A model generated the notes under the pieces. That model saw nothing but the letters and a program-made list of their open reading frames with translations. It made no database searches and was not told the DNA's origin. A stretch of 64,000 bases of DNA. It comes from Lactarius indigo. Taxonomy: Eukaryota; Basidiomycota; Agaricomycetes; Russulales; Russulaceae. Location of the stretch: NCBI GenBank assembly GCA_025766275.1, contig JAFKAC010000172.1, positions 27,228 through 91,227 on the forward strand. Reading direction: 5' to 3'. The position numbers and the translations under genes are program-made. Shown piece by piece: positions 42,701 to 56,200 of the stretch; within the stretch, counting starts at the first letter, position 1; every line of letters starts with the position of its first letter.

Positions 42701-44285
42701 TTTCTTACCGTCTGCCCCTACAACCCCGATCGTATGTTTCTGAGTACAATTCTCGATAATGCAACTTACATACTGTCATATAAATGTCAGTTATCGCTTC
42801 CGTCCATCGAAAATATTCATTCTCTCACGTCCTAAACAGCGCATCAATTCACCGTCTCTCGTCAGAAAATATCGCATCCTTCGTACATTGACCTTTGCCT
42901 TGTTAGTCCGCATCCATCCACTGTGATAGTATGTCAACAAATGAGAAAAATACCCAGAAAGATAAACCTCTTACCTCTCACGATTTCGATTGTACTCACT
43001 TCGAACTGTTGGCATAGTAATTCAAGGAAGAACAAACGAACATGGCTTTCACTCACATATGAATGGCGAAACCATGACAAACATCCCATCACGAGTTCCA
43101 CCTTTGACCATTACAATCAATGCAGGAAAGATCTGGTCCGATACCAGGATAATACGAACCATGGGAACGCTCGACATAGGATTCGGCGCACTGGAATGGA
43201 CGTCAATGAGCGCGTTCAATCATGTTTTTCGGGGAAACGCCTACTATTCACCGCATATTTGACACACAGTTCCAGGTTGTTCTGCTGCAACAGAAACGAA
43301 CAATATCTTCAGTGCAAGATTATCCAACGACTCTGCTGTCTTCTCGATCAGTACTTTCACCTGCTCTTGGTGGTTCCCGTCATCATTGTGCATATCTGTA
43401 TCCCGACCAAGTCAACAGACCGACGAACCACAAGAAGCATATCATGAACGCGCCTTCCAAGCATACATCTGCTCTGGGTGGAAACTTATACTCGAATAAC
43501 GGTGCTCGGAGTTTGTTCTTCAATAAACTCTCCGCCACCTGGCGATTTTCGTCGTCCTCCAAGTCTATATCGTAGACTTGACTTATCAGATGATCGAATT
43601 TCGTGAAGATCGCGATCACTGGAACTGCGGAGAGTTTCATATATGTCAGCGGGAAGTTCAGAAAATAGTGAAAGTTGACAAACTATTTCCTGCTCGTTGC
43701 TCATCGAAGAATCTCTTTTCTAAATCCAGGAGGAATCTCGATATATTCGGTATAAAGCAGAACCTGTGCGAGAAATAAGGGAGAGCAACAAAGCGAGACG
43801 GTGAAAGTGACCAAATGGCGTGAAGCTGATCGTCTACTTCCGTGGCCCGAGCACGCTTCTCGATGAACGACTGGACTTTCTTTAACTGACCTCTCGTCTC
43901 CTGTCTCAAACCCAGGAGAATCGTGGAAGATGAACTGTGGATTACTCGCAAAGGCGAATGGGCGATCGATGTCGTGGATGCCGCGCTGATTAGCAGCAAG
44001 GTTAAATAGTCGAGATCAGTCAGCGATATCACAGAAATCACCTCCGAAGTCGGCTCCAACTGAATTTCCGTGTGAGATTAGAGAACTGCGTCCATGACTG
44101 AGTAAGAAACACACCAAACTGTTACTCTTTTCGTCATAAATGCAAGGTTCTTCGGTGGTATTGCAAACGCGCTTTAAGAGAGTTGTCTTGCCGGCATTGG
44201 CCCGACCGATGACGAGAATACGAAAATAGCGATATTTCTGGCGTGCTTCAAAGGAGTCCAAGATCTGGTTTGAGACGTCGCCCAT
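39797..44285 (-). pseudogene. P-loop 'G domain' GTPase paralog A containing a microexon-like array, frameshifted
   Basis: Start ATG at 44,285. The first exon carries RILVIGRANAGKTTLLKRVC, with the Walker A/G1 motif GRANAGKT. Later exons give RGIHDIDRPFAF, FIFHDSPGFETG (G3, DxxG), DDQLHAIW and VPVIAIFTKFDHL (G4, TKxD, near 43,610). The family is common in Agaricomycetes, often near membranes; its role is not established. After a block at 43.2-43.4 kb (QVKVLIEKTAESLDNLALK) comes the 33-unit array, then an exon at about 40,319-40,200 (LVGTLLLYRCNHADP) and a C-terminal exon at about 40,080-39,797. Single-base shifts against paralog B occur near 43,900, 43,291, 40,195 and 39,826. The intron structure outside the array is only partly resolved. 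Confidence 0.8.
40373..42587 (-). repeat. Array A: 33 tandem units of about 69 bp, each an intron plus a 3-nt exon-like triplet
   Basis: On the - (gene) strand a unit reads: triplet, GTGAGT donor, pyrimidine-rich CTCTCTC, GACTGACC (branch CTGAC), then ...ACGTGTCCAG acceptor. The donor-to-acceptor distance is about 66 nt, with the branch A about 25 nt from the acceptor. Across 33 units the acceptor AG is kept in all (CAG or TAG), the donor GT in 32 and GC in one (40,848). The triplet between varies widely (TTT, CGA, GGA, GCA, GCC, GCG, TTC, CTT, GTA, GTT, GAA, ACT) and is never a stop. One unit has four bases (near 41,470) and one has two (near 42,030). Flanking gene exons lie on the same strand. 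Confidence 0.9.
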
Positions 44286-44812
44286 GTTGATGCTCGATCA
44301 ATAAGAGAGTGAGGGTAGCGGGGAATCACCACCACACCGATAGTCATGTGATGCAGGGTCTTACGCGACCGCAACTCGGAGCGTACAGGACGCTTTCGAC
44401 CTTCAAGTTACTTTCGACCCGTCGGGAGTCCCGACGGTGATACAGTGACAGCTCATTACGCTCACTCACGTATAATACATGTGAAATTGTTCCAAAAAAA
44501 TGAGCGGTCCATAAATGACCCTTTCCAAACGGACCAAACCAAGAAAGTATGTATCGCTGCGCCAATGCCAGAGAAAGGGGAGGAGGTAAGTGACAGAAAA
44601 AATGTGTGGGATTGGGTGGATATAGTGGTAACGTGGATCATGCAGATCGGAATGGCCTATTAGATCGTACATCTTTGCTATCGAATGTATGCGGGCGTGC
44701 AGTGCTGAGATTAAAAGAGAGAGAGAAGCGGATGGGAAACGAACGCTCGAATCGAGTGGGGGGCTCAGACTCATCGCGCCGAGGGACCAGCGACGGCGTC
44801 TCATCCCTGTCT
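44286..44812. other. Spacer between GTPase A and the PLK pseudogene
   Basis: No gene or repeat that I can support; presumably holds the GTPase A promoter. Block homology fades out here. Confidence 0.4.
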
Positions 44813-47539
44813 CTACCTCAGGGATGCCTTCGAAGCCTTTGTGCTAACCCCCACACCATTTTCGCTGCCGCCCCCGCTGCTTGCACTGGCGCTCGCGTTG
44901 CGGATCGACAACAGTACCTCCTTGCAGTACCTCAGCTTATCCAGCAGCCGCTGTGCGAACTTGGCCTGCTCCGCGTCCGACGACGGTGGCACGAGCGCCT
45001 GCGCCATCACTTGGCTCAGCGTCCAGCGCGTTAGCACGTAATTCTTATCGATATGCGCGATCGCGAGACCTTGTGCTGATAGAATGATCTTCGAGTGATC
45101 GTAAAATTGAACTGATTGTCACGTTAGTTGCGTGTTCCCGTACGGCCAGTAGTAGGGAGGCGTGCACCTGGAGGGCGTCGTGTCTTAGCTTGAATACAAT
45201 CACATGCTTCATTCGTAAGGTACTTCTCCACGAAGTGCATGCACTTCGTACATTGCAGGTCCGTAAATGCGTACTCGTAATCGCCGTATATGATGTACCC
45301 CTCAAAGTGTTTCAGGAGGTCTTACTCTTCAACTCCTCTGGATAGTCCGCGACCGTATAGCTCTTGCGCACGTACACCGTTCCTTGTCGGCACGACGAAA
45401 TGTAATCGAAGTGCCTGCCATAACGGATCAACACGCCGTACAAAGGAACGAACGATAAATGACGCGCTGCTTGTCAGCGGCGAGGACGAGCGTCGTGCTG
45501 TCGTTGAAAATGCACGCCGACCGAGCCATCCGTGAGTGCATAACCCATACCATATTTGTTACAGTAGTCGACCCAGGATGCAATGAATACCCGCTCCTCC
45601 GGCATGTCTACATCGTCGCTTGGGTCACGGAAAAACAGGCCCTATAAGAACGCATCGAATGCCGCACAGAGGGTCTCCGCCGCAGCATCGAATCCGTTTA
45701 CCTTGGGAGTAGCTGGTGTTGGTGCGTTAGCGATGGCGCCGTCTGATGATCCTGCATTGAAGATAGCACATCAGCCCCAGTCCAGAAACGGGTGAGTAGG
45801 CGGCCTCACCGAGAACGGCCTGGGTCTCCTTCGTGCGCACTCGGACACGTCGCTAGCCTTGTGCTGTCTCCAGGGACGGTGCAGGTACATTCTCCGCATC
45901 CTCGAATGAAGGAGATTCGGTGGTGGAACGTGGGACCTGCGCAGGCACCATCTGCTCGACGATCCTGGCTTTCTGATTGAAGCTCTTTCGTCCGCGCTTC
46001 CTCACCCTGCATTTCGTACGCAGCACCGCCCTCCTCCGTGATCCCCTGCAGTCTTGTGGCTTTCTGGTTCTTGGCGGGCGACTTGACCGCCTCTTTCTTT
46101 GCGGCTTGCAATTTACGGAGGAGTGTCGGTTCCCTGCGCGCGACACCAATGCCACCGGGCGCCACCATGAGCGGCTGACGTGCAGAGCTGAGCAGAGCGG
46201 AGATCGGGCTCCCAGGCTGCACTGCATTTCGGAATTCACGCTCCTGCTGTGCAAGACTGCTGGCGCTACTTATGCTGGGGGTGGGGGGTTCGATGTCACA
46301 CGACGTGGCTGGATCGACCTCCCCATCGAGCTGGTACGCCCGTCGCAAGCGAACAAGATTCGCCTGTGAGACGAAGGGAGAGAGGTGTCGAAAGTCGGGG
46401 GGCATGTCCCGCGCGGAGACAGGTATGTATCCAAGAACGATGGCACGGGTAATGAATGAGTGGACGACGATGTCGTGCAACGAAGGCCGCTCTTGGGGAA
46501 TGGGCGTAGGCATTTGCTGCACCAGCTCGCGGGCGTCGAGTGATACATCTCGGTGTGAAGGAACTCATATTGGTTGTCATGGATACGCCTGCGCAGAGCT
46601 GAGGTCAAGTCGCTAGTAGGAATACCCGCGAACTTACTGATACACCTCTTTGACTTCTTTAGTTTGGAACGGAGGACGGCGAACGACGAATGTGTAAAGG
46701 ATGACACCGATCGACCAGATGTCGACTTCAAAACTGTGTCCGTTTGCGGTATCAAACAATACCCCCGGCGCGATATAGTTGGGCGTGCCGCAGATGGTCT
46801 TCTTCCGCTCCCTGGGGCTCTCGATAAGCGCGGCCAAACCAAAGTCGCCAACTTTGATGTTCGTGTCCGCGTCGAGGAAAAGGTTGCCAAGCTTAAGGTC
46901 ACGGTGGATGACCTGGTGGGTGTGCATATAGTGGCAGGCACCAATGAGTTGCACCATGAAAAACCGTGCCTCTGGCTCTGTGAAGACGCGACGACAGTGG
47001 AGCATGCCCATGAGAGAGCCGCTGAAACAAAGCTCAAGGGTGATGTATACGTTCTCGTCATCCTCGAAGCAATCTCCATGAACTGGACGATGTTGGGGTG
47101 GTCTAACGCCTTGTAGATTTTGATCTCTGGGTAAAGCCAAGGGTAAAGCCGGAATTTGTTTAATATCGAGGAGGTCGGGTACAGTTAGCGCGCACCTTGG
47201 TTTTAGCTTTCTTGGTCTTGACTCTTGAGCGAGCTCTTGGTCACGACCTCACAGGCAAGGTAGTTATTGCGGGAATCTCTGACTCGAGACACTCTAGCGA
47301 AACCGCCCTGTAAGGTTACGGTAGGTAAGGACCAGAGAGGGCAGAGATAGGTCGGTGCTTACTTCTCCGAGGTAAGACATTCTTTGAAATCGCAGGGAAC
47401 CCGTCTCGTCTTGAGTGACTCGGGGTGGGGGAGGGGCTGAACTTTGGCGTTCTGGAAAAGCAGGGGGGACGATGGTTTCTTTTCGTGGGACGCTAGCTTG
47501 GTGGGACCTCAAGCCTCTGGAGGTGGTTATTGATAGCAT
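44813..47539 (-). pseudogene. Polo-like kinase pseudogene (PLK1/Cdc5/Plo1 family)
   Basis: The kinase domain is unmistakable: GGFARVSRVRDSRN (47.3 kb), FEDDENVYITLELC, VIHRDLKLGNLFLD, VGDFGLAALIESP, TICGTPNYIAPGVLFDTANG. Polo-box motifs follow ([20 protein letters not shown] near 45,560), and the C-terminus DAEQAKFAQRLLDKLRYCKE ends at 44,813. PLK controls mitotic entry and cytokinesis, and the polo boxes bind phosphopeptides. Lesions: single-base losses near 47,088 and 46,562, an extra base in the N-lobe near 47,215, an extra base near 45,515 and a TAG near 45,645. The APE motif reads APG and a conserved VVGRPPF reads VVRRPPF. One plausible intact intron (GTAAGT...CAG) lies after KEVYQ. A functional copy should exist elsewhere in the genome. 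Confidence 0.9.
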
Positions 47540-48099
47540 TAGATAAGGGGTTGCGCCAATGGGTGGTCGTTGAGGTGGCCGGTGGAGAGTTCGGAGCGAG
47601 ACAAGGATGCTGGATGTGAGCGTTCATAACGTTCATTTTTCACAGATGCCTGACACCAGAGAGAACTAGAAAGAAGAATTACGATTTGCTGGCCGACTTG
47701 CGCGCTGTTGAGCGAGTTTACGTTCCAACACTTATGCGTGTTTATTATGTAATCAATACTACCCTCATCGCAAACCATCATGTGACCGCGTTCTGAGCCC
47801 ACGGAACGAGACTGTGACAGCCGCCATGACTGCATATATCCCCACCAAACCACATTCGTTGTGTGTGCGTAGCTTTGATGTAATTTGTGTTGCCATGATC
47901 GTGCCTTTGATTTCCTAGCGATTCATCAATGCGGGCCTCTTGACTGTCACCGACCCAAGCGCATTCGACAAAGATAATTACGAATACACCCTGCTGTATT
48001 GTTTTTCACCATTCGACCACTAAAAAATGCAACCACGATCGCGAAGCATATTTCCAGTCCACTGCGCGGGGTGGAATCTAACTTCTCCATGTAGCGCTA
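47540..48099. other. Spacer between divergent PLK and RRS1 pseudogenes
   Basis: Short open frames only, no recognisable product; probably the old bidirectional promoter region. Confidence 0.4.
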
Positions 48100-48729
48100 T
48101 CCAGCCTATCAACCCTCCTGTGCGAGGGTCTGCTCGTGCAGCTCGCTGCTCCCACCGCCCATGACGCAGCTCCCATACGTCAAGCCCGTCAAGCTCAAGC
48201 CCCTGACAAAGTGGTAACTGCTCGCGCGTGAGAAGGGCATCAACCTGAACCAGCATGACGAGAAAATCTGGGATGACGAACGCCAGGCGTGGGTACCGTG
48301 CTAGGGATGGAAAGGGAAGAACAGGGATGAGGAGAGACAGTAGCTACACGAGATGCCTGCTAACACAGGTGCGTCCCCTTTTTTTGTGTTTGCCGGGCAG
48401 GAGCTGAAATGTCACGACAACGTTGGGTTGGCTTCTACTAGACAAGCTTCAGCACTGTGCCTACGGCACAGGTTGCTTCAGCTTGTCTACTAGATGCGGG
48501 ATATGACCCATACAAGGAGGCATGGGTGGAGTGGGAGGAGCGCATGGTGAAGAACGAGCCCCAGCACCTGCGGAATCTCGCCTGGGTCGAGCAGGGGTGG
48601 ACGACGGTGATGGCCACTGGCCCTCAGGTCAACCGTAAGCGGTATGTTGATCACACTCTCGCTACGACACGTATGAGCACGACGAACCTAGGCAAGTTCA
48701 GCCGCATGCTCGACGGCGAGAAAAGCTAG
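48100..48729 (+). pseudogene. RRS1: RRS1 (ribosome biogenesis regulator) pseudogene
   Basis: Encodes fragments matching RRS1, a nucleolar factor for 60S subunit assembly: APTAPMTQLPYVKPVKLKPL then TKW, AREKGINLNQHDEKIW, DERQAWVP, GWKGKN, then YDPYKEAWVEWEERMVKNEP, QHLRNLAWVEQGW, and the C-terminus STTNLGKFSRMLDGEKS with stop at 48,729. In-frame stops occur at 48,215 (TAA), 48,302 (TAG) and 48,341 (TAG). About 130 bp of foreign or intronic sequence, including a hairpin, separates MPANT from YDPYKEAW. The homologous tail at 21,116-21,155 shows that block 1 also began with RRS1. Confidence 0.82.
48434..48494. repeat. Imperfect inverted repeat (hairpin) within RRS1
   Basis: TCTACTAGACAAGCTTCAGC and GCTTCAGCTTGTCTACTAGA face each other around CTGTGCC-TAC-GGCACAG, giving a hairpin of about 61 bp. 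It interrupts RRS1 coding sequence; it could be a small foldback insertion. Confidence 0.7.
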
Positions 48730-50256
48730 GCCAGGTGAAAACCAAGGTACCGTACGCCTCCCGCCTTACTCTCACGCGCTCACTACTTCACCCCCGATTA
48801 TATTTATACAGTACCACTCGCCCCCAGCTCGAACCAATTGAAAAGTCTGTCGACGCGCAGAAGATGCGAATCTCATCAAACAAATAAGAAATGGCACGCC
48901 CGGTGGTTAGCCATTTAAAATGTCGAAACAGGATCGGGGCGGCAGCAGTGCAGGGGACTTGGTCAACGTGCGCAAGGTGCGATTCGCTTCTTGGGGGCAG
49001 AGAGCAGGTGCGCAAGTCAGTCTCGGGTCGTGAGAACTGAGGTGATAATGATAATGCCCTCATGACATCCGCAAGAATACACAGGCCCCTGGGCACGACT
49101 CTAAACCCGCGTCGCAAACGCCATAAATCTGCATTGTGGTCGTGACAGCGTACTTGCCCCGTGCCTACGGATTCTGCAACAACGGGATCGAGGTGCTCAC
49201 GGTTACTATGGAAAGTCCCCATGCTTCTAGTTCCCTCCCGTCCATCTGGATTCGGTCGGCGTTCTCAATCTCCCGGACAGCATCACTGATATCCTCGTCT
49301 AGGTCGGCGCTCTCAATTCCTCCCGCTGTCTCGCAGATATCCTCGTCTGAGCGCACATATCCTTGAAGCATATTACCTATCACAGCAAGGAGCACAGCCG
49401 TCGTAGATTCCGAATACGAAAAATCTGACGAGATCCCACGGCCTCGGAAAATCAGGTCCCACTGGGTTGGGCGTCATATCGACGGTGGTCGTCCTAAAGA
49501 TACCATCTGAGATGGCAGTGAGAATCTAGATCTAGATCTAGACATAACTCATCACTCGACAGACGTCCTCTGAATCCTGGCTCGTGGAGACACTTTCTCA
49601 CGTTTCCCTCCGTCTCCATCATTCCCGTCTTTGGACCTTATGTACGCGACCCCTACGGGGGCCTTCTGAACCCTTAAGTTTCCCTGCTCGGTTTCGGTTC
49701 CGTATTTACGATTCATGTACCTCATCTCTTGCCTCGTCTACGTCTTCTCATAAGCGTAGTGGTACTCGCTGCGACCGGTCTGTATCCTTGATGCGCACTT
49801 CGGAATACAAATGGTTTCAAAAAAAACAATCCTGGCCCGTGGTCATGGATGAAGCACGTCAAGTCAGACACCAATCCACGCGTCATGAGTGAGGTAGAAA
49901 ATCTGGACGAAACGGGCCATTTTACGCCAGACAGGCTCTTATGGTGTTTGGTGGCGATACAGACATCACGGTTTTTCTCGTTGAGAGTGAACCGTTTTTA
50001 TCAAGGCTTTACTCCGGTCAACCCCAGACAGTGATCCGAAATTCCACGCACGCGAACATCATGATAATTTAATTTGCTTATTCCTTGCCACCTTCATTTC
50101 CGATGTGACTGCGGGCAGAATTTCAGCAAATTGGTGTCGCCTCCATGACGTCTAGTAAATCTGTCTTTATTTGGTGCATGCGTCCAGCTACTTTAAATGC
50201 AAAACAATCCAAGTTCCTCTAGTAAGTCCCATATTCAGAACTGCTGTCTGTCACGA
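48730..50256. other. Intergenic region matching 21,156-22,708
   Basis: Close copy of the block-1 spacer, including the (AGATCT)n run near 49,530. No gene supported. Confidence 0.5.
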
Positions 50257-53200
50257 CTACAGCTCATCCCGGATGGGTCCAGCGGGCACTTCGCTCTTGT
50301 CCGCGCCTTCCTCCTCGCCCGCAACACGGCCCTCAATTGTCTCTTCTGCGGGAACGGGGACAGGGATGGCCCCAGCCTTGGCGAGCTCGTTCACGTCCGC
50401 AGCGGCGGCGCTCGCGTGAATGCGACCCTCGTTCGCCAGTCTCCGTGTGAAGCGTGCAATCTCGGTATCGTACAGCTCCCATTCGGGGATCTGACGGGCC
50501 CGCGCGAGCTTCGGTTCTTTCTATAGGTGTAGAGGCGATATTTATAGCTGAACAGGCTCTTTAAAGGAGGGGAAGGGGAGTGCTAACCGTTAGAGGATTT
50601 TGGCAGAGATCGATGGTCTTGGCACGATCTAGTCTGTCCTTGCTACCTAAGCGACTGTTAGCATAGGATCTCTAACTCGCCGCGAACTCGCTCTCGACTC
50701 ACACCACGTTTCGCACTAAGGGAAAGTTTGTGTTACAGTAGCGTCATACCAGAAATACACGAAAGAAACCTACCCATAGCCAGTCTTCATGTAGAGAGAA
50801 CTTTGAACGCATAAGCGACGCCAACAGTAGTCAAATAGTCCTGGACTCACTATAGGAACGTGTCCTTGCAGGTTATTCGGAAGGTCTGTAACAGGCCGTC
50901 AACGTCATCGCGAGTTTACATTAATTCACGAATGAAATGAGCGTACCTTGATCAAGGTTGGCAAGCGAATTGGGGTCGGCCGAGAGCTGTTGATAATGAC
51001 TGCGCAGGATATCCTAGAGAGCGAAATGTGGTGTTCACAAGGCGAAAACAAGGACAAGGGATTCCACGTACCCCGGCAGCCATCTGGCGGAACCGAACCA
51101 AGTCCACGACATACAGTGCGCTGCAGAGCCAATCAATCAGTAATCGGCACCAACCGGGCAGGGTCGCAACTCCCCCTACCCCCTCCAAAAAAAAAGGGCA
51201 TCACCTAATGTGGTAGGGACGCCCTCGCAGGAACTGCTCCCAATATCCCGTTTTCCAGAACCGGAAGCCCTCCATCTCCTCGTTATCGTCGCCCATCGGG
51301 GTATAGCCATAAGGTGCCCCGTGCAAGTCGAGGTCAATCAGCTCCTTCAAGTCTGCGCGTACAATCTGGTCCGCGTCGACAAAGATCACCTTGTCGAGGT
51401 CCATCGGGAATAGAACGTCGAGGAAGAGAATTTTGTATGCCCAGATGATCCGTTGTTTTTCGCGTTGTTGTCTCAACCACGTCGGCCACTTGTACGTGAC
51501 GAGCTCATACTGGAAACCGTATTCCTGAGCGAATTGAGGGATAAATTCCTGTGAAAAAGATTAGATTGCTCCCCATCAGATAGTGGATAGGAATCGTACC
51601 AGGAAGGATGGCGACAGGAAGTTCTCGATGAACCAAAACTTCACTGTGTGCTTTGTGTTGCGTAGAACACTTAGGATCATGATCGACGCGAATCTCTGGA
51701 AAATACGTGAGCTCCAGGCCGCATGAGTTAGTCTTTGCGTTAACTTTACCTCGTACAACAATCCCGACGCCACCGTGAAAATATTGATCTCGGCGTGTCT
51801 TTGCGTCGACACCCCTGTCTCCGCCTTGCTTCCCGATGACTTGAACATCGACGAAATGCTAACCTAGGTATCAGCTCGACTCACTTGACGGGACGAAACG
51901 TGGGGACTCACCGCGAAACGATACTATCGACGATTCCGCTGGGCTGCCGTTCTTCTTCTTCGGGGTCCTCGAGTACATCGACGAACTCCTGACCTGGAAG
52001 ACGCGCTAGGCGCGGATACAGCGTCAGGCCCTCGAAGCTCGTCACCGTAACTTCGTTGTCCGCCTCCTCAACAGGAGGACTGACCCATCCCTCATTCCCC
52101 GCGCTTTCTAGCCAGAACACCTCGCGCCCGCGTCCCTCCCGAATCTCGAGGTGGTACACGCCCGGGGTTGCCTTGAACTGCAGGTAGCCTAGGTTCTCCA
52201 CGACGAGGGTGTCGTCGATCGGCCTGCCATGGTGACCTGCGAGTTGCAGCTGCACGCCCCGCGGGGGGGAATTCGTGCCCCTTTCGCGAGCGTGTCCGCC
52301 GACAATGATATAGTCGAGCTCGAAAACGGCCTCCACACCGCGCTGTCGCTCGTCGCCAGACAAGACACCAAGCTGGATATTATCTAGGTCGTAGAGCGCT
52401 TCACGAGGGCGCACGACCCACGAAGACGGCTCGTCCAGCCCGAGAGTGTAGATTGGTTCTATCGGAAGGTCACGGAACAACACTTGCGCGGGAACCTCGT
52501 ATCTGCAAATAGTCTAAGAGAAGAATCAAATGCTCGGAATTAATGCAATGTTACCCATTATCATCGAATGTGAGTGAAGGGATGAGATTGTAGCGGTAGA
52601 AACGTTTCAACGGGAGCTGTGGCGCGATGATGAGGTAAGTTCGTGAATAAGCAAATACAGGTCAGGTGACATACTTCTGAGTACTCGGGCGGCTGGAGAT
52701 GGAACTCCACCGTAACCGTCGGAATATTCGAGAGCCACTATACGCAGGGCAGTATGAGCAAGCAAGCGAAAGTGCCTCATGGACCCAAAAGCACCTCAAA
52801 GAGACTTGTGTATTTTTGTGCCTGTTCGCTCAGAGGATCCAAGATGACAACGAAACGATGCAATGCAGTCGTATTGTCGCCGATGGTAAAAGCACTGGTC
52901 GTAGACGGGAACCATCAGAATGTTGGTTAGCCTGTCGACCCGGCGAAGGGGCGATGGATCACAGACGTGTATTGGCTTTCCATAATCTTGTAATTCTGAT
53001 TGCGCGACACCAGGCCTTTGTTGAAGATGCCCGATCGGGTCGGATCCTCGACTTGCAACGTGGACATGACGGAAGATATCATCGACACGACGTCAGCCGC
53101 GGTCGCTCTGTGAATCGCAGTTTCAGAAAACTGGGTATCTACGCGCTTCGAAACGCGGTGCCGGGGCTCACCGGTCGTAGCCCGCAAAGGCGGGGACAAT

Positions 53201-56200
53201 ATCCCCGAGAGCGCTCAACACAGGCTGGACGCGCTTCGCTAGCTCGTAGTCCTCAAGAATTCGGTAATCCTCCGCGGTGAACTCTCCTGGTGCGATAGGC
53301 CCAATTATCTGTGAGAGCCGGATGGGCACATTATGTCAGCAGCTGGAAGCGGACAGACAAGTGGAAGGGACATCACTCGGCCGTTTATGATCAGTCCCGA
53401 TGCGCCGGGTGCGAGGCCTGCCATCTTCGCGACCAATTTGCCTGTCTGAACGTACCGCTGGTAATCGTCCTGGTCGATGTCTGCTAGGGCGACACCACCG
53501 GTGATCTCGTCAAGCGGAGAGGCCATGCTCAGAACGGTCTGCCCGTCCTGCCTAGATCCCGAGTCGTCACGAGGGCCGAGGGCCTGAAGCAGCTGTGACG
53601 CGGTAGCCTTCGAAAGGAGATCCTTAGATACAAGGTGAGACAATAGCGAGGAGACATGTATGTGCCGTCCCGGGTCGCTGTTCGGTGATGCGGGATTATG
53701 AAGGAAGGTGAAACGTGAACGTGCAGAGCCAGTGTCCTTTTTGGAAGCCTATCAAACTAGGCGCGAAAACGGACTATATTCGACGACGTACAGCGAATGT
53801 GAGCGCATCTCGTAACGAACTCAGGCCATCTTCAGCATCAAGATCGGCGACCACGTAGATGGACAGCGGTACCTGCTCAGAAGCTGCAACACATCGTCAG
53901 CGGCCAAGGGAGCTGACGTTGGGGGTCGACTCACCAGGGTATATAAATGCGTCCGGAGAGATGCGCAGTCCAGTCTGCTTGTGCAAGTCGGACAGGGTAA
54001 TCACGCGCACGCCGCCGCCCAGTGGGACGATGTGACGATTGCGCCTCTTCATGGTGGTGGGTAAATCGTAGAAATGATTCTCAATGTCGTCCGCCTGATC
54101 ATCCGTAATTGCACCCGCGTAGATCTAACAAAAAAACAGTTCGTCAGATGCCAACTGCGCGCAGTAACAAAACGGTGACCTTCTCTTGGAAATACTGAAG
54201 AGCCTGTCCGATACTGGTTTGCAGCGGGTTAAGGAAGTTCTGCCCCCATTGGAGATAAGATAGAACTTGGGAGACAAGGCAGGGGATCGACGTACGTCAT
54301 CGAGCGCGTAATACTTTCCATTGATAAATGTGTGGCCGTTAGGTGACGAGGCCGCATCTGTACCTAGCCGTTGTGCATACGCGCGAGCCTTGTTGATCCT
54401 CACTTCGAAGACTTCGGAAGTCCCGCCGGCCAGAACATCGAATGACAATGCCTCTCTTCCTCCTTTGATTTCCTCGCTACCAGCGAGCGCGTCGAATTGC
54501 CTCTGCACGTGGGACCAGTCTAATTCTCGCTCTCCCCTGTCCTGCAGATCCAGGATCTGACGTAGAATAATCAGTCAGGGTAAAAGTCGCAAGTATGGTC
54601 CACGCACAGCACCGAAGAATCGCATAGTCGCAACACGCCCGTAGTTCTCCGTCAAGTAGTAGAACACCCTGGCCATCCTTGCGCCCTCTTCCGTCTCAAC
54701 GACGGGAACAATACCGAGGCGAATCGGGTAGGAGCGCTGGATGAGCATCGAGACCGTGTTCGTAATGAAGTGCAGGCTTGCTGGTCGAGACAGGTCGAAC
54801 ACGAACACGACGTTGAACATGTTGCGACGGACGGTTGGCGCTTGACCTGGATACATCGGGTGCAAGAGCTTCGTTCGGTCAGTGACGCACAAAAATGAAC
54901 GCAAAAGGTGGACTTACTGCATATAAGGATGGCTGCCAACGTGCGTAGCTGCGCAAGAGTGAGAAGGCTAGGCATAGTAAGAACTAGGCCACTCACCGGC
55001 TATCTTTCTCTATGTCATTCCACCAGAAGATAAGATTTCCATCTTCCGCACGGTCGCTGGAATCGAAAAGGCCATCTGTGGCGTCGGCTCTCGATGAAGA
55101 AGTACCAAAAGAGGGATGGATGACAAGGTCAAACGCCTCTCCGGGTAGGAGGCCAAGGGACGTCAAGGAGAGCATAAGATCTCTTTCCTTGCGTACTAGA
55201 CGAAGAAGGCTTCGGGAGGTTGTCAGCGACATCAGTCGGATGTAAGGAACAGTGAAAAGAGGGGAAGTATAGGACATTACCTGTACGGGTTCATCTCGTC
55301 TGGGGAGACCGGCGCCCCGTTCAACCAGACCGCGCTCACGCCAGAGCGAATCTTGTAAGAATTCGAAGAGACTTCCTCTAGGAGGCCGGACTGTGGCACA
55401 ATGCGTCGGGCGAGAGAAGTCGCGTATCTTGGGAAGTCATGGACCAGGTGTTTTAATGTCTGGAGCGGGGTCGATGATTCGGAGACCAGCTGAGTAGCAA
55501 GAATACCAATCTCTTGCACGAAAAGGTCAGCAGGACGCGACGGATCGCGACTGGGAAAATAGTGGGATGCTTACGAGCTATCTCGTCTTTTGTTAGAGGC
55601 TCCCCTACGTTCAAGGTAGTATTGAGGGGGTGTTGTTCTAGAAGGAGGAGGACGCTATCTAAATCGCCTTCTGCCTCATCAGCATATACTGTCTGGGCAT
55701 CTTCCGGTGTGAGGTCTAGTGCCGTTCAGCGTCAGAAGAAAGTCGTGAGGGAGAACGACACTGAAAGGTACTTCTACTATGAGATCGTCTATCGTCGAGA
55801 GCGAGATAGTCCATCTTTTTCAAGTCCAGCGTGACGCCGTAGCCAGAGAGGTAGCTCCTTTCCCTTACTACGCCATCAGGAGGGACGGGTCTTAAGATGT
55901 ATTGGACTCTCGGCGTGGGACCACTGGACAACCGAAGGAGGTGTGAGTGGAGCTGTCGGAAATTGGTAGATTGGAAAGAGGCATAGAGGACGGCAGTGCG
56001 CGGTGGACTACTCAGAGCCTGATCGGGTGTAGGATATATGTGATCGAAAGCAAGTGTGTGGGGCTTCGGAAACGGTTCACTGACGCTGCAACGTGAGCAC
56101 CGCAAGAGCAGAAACCTGGAGAGAGGTTGACGACTCACGAAGACAAGGGACCCCCCGCATGATCGAGGGTGTCCGGGCCCGTAAGGTGTACGAGCCTTTC

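Larger units (their letters stand above)
21116..44285. repeat. Segmental duplication, block 1 (RRS1 end - UGGT - GTPase - GTPase)
   Basis: Order and orientation match block 2 (48,100-64,000). Alignable pieces: 21.1-29.06 kb with 48.7-56.65 kb; 29.35-29.5 with 56.64-56.8 kb; 35.43-35.62 with 56.83-56.99 kb; 38.28-39.25 with 57.0-58.13 kb; 39.37-44.2 with 60.11-64.0 kb. The gaps are transposon insertions in block 1 and a 2-kb deletion. Confidence 0.92.
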
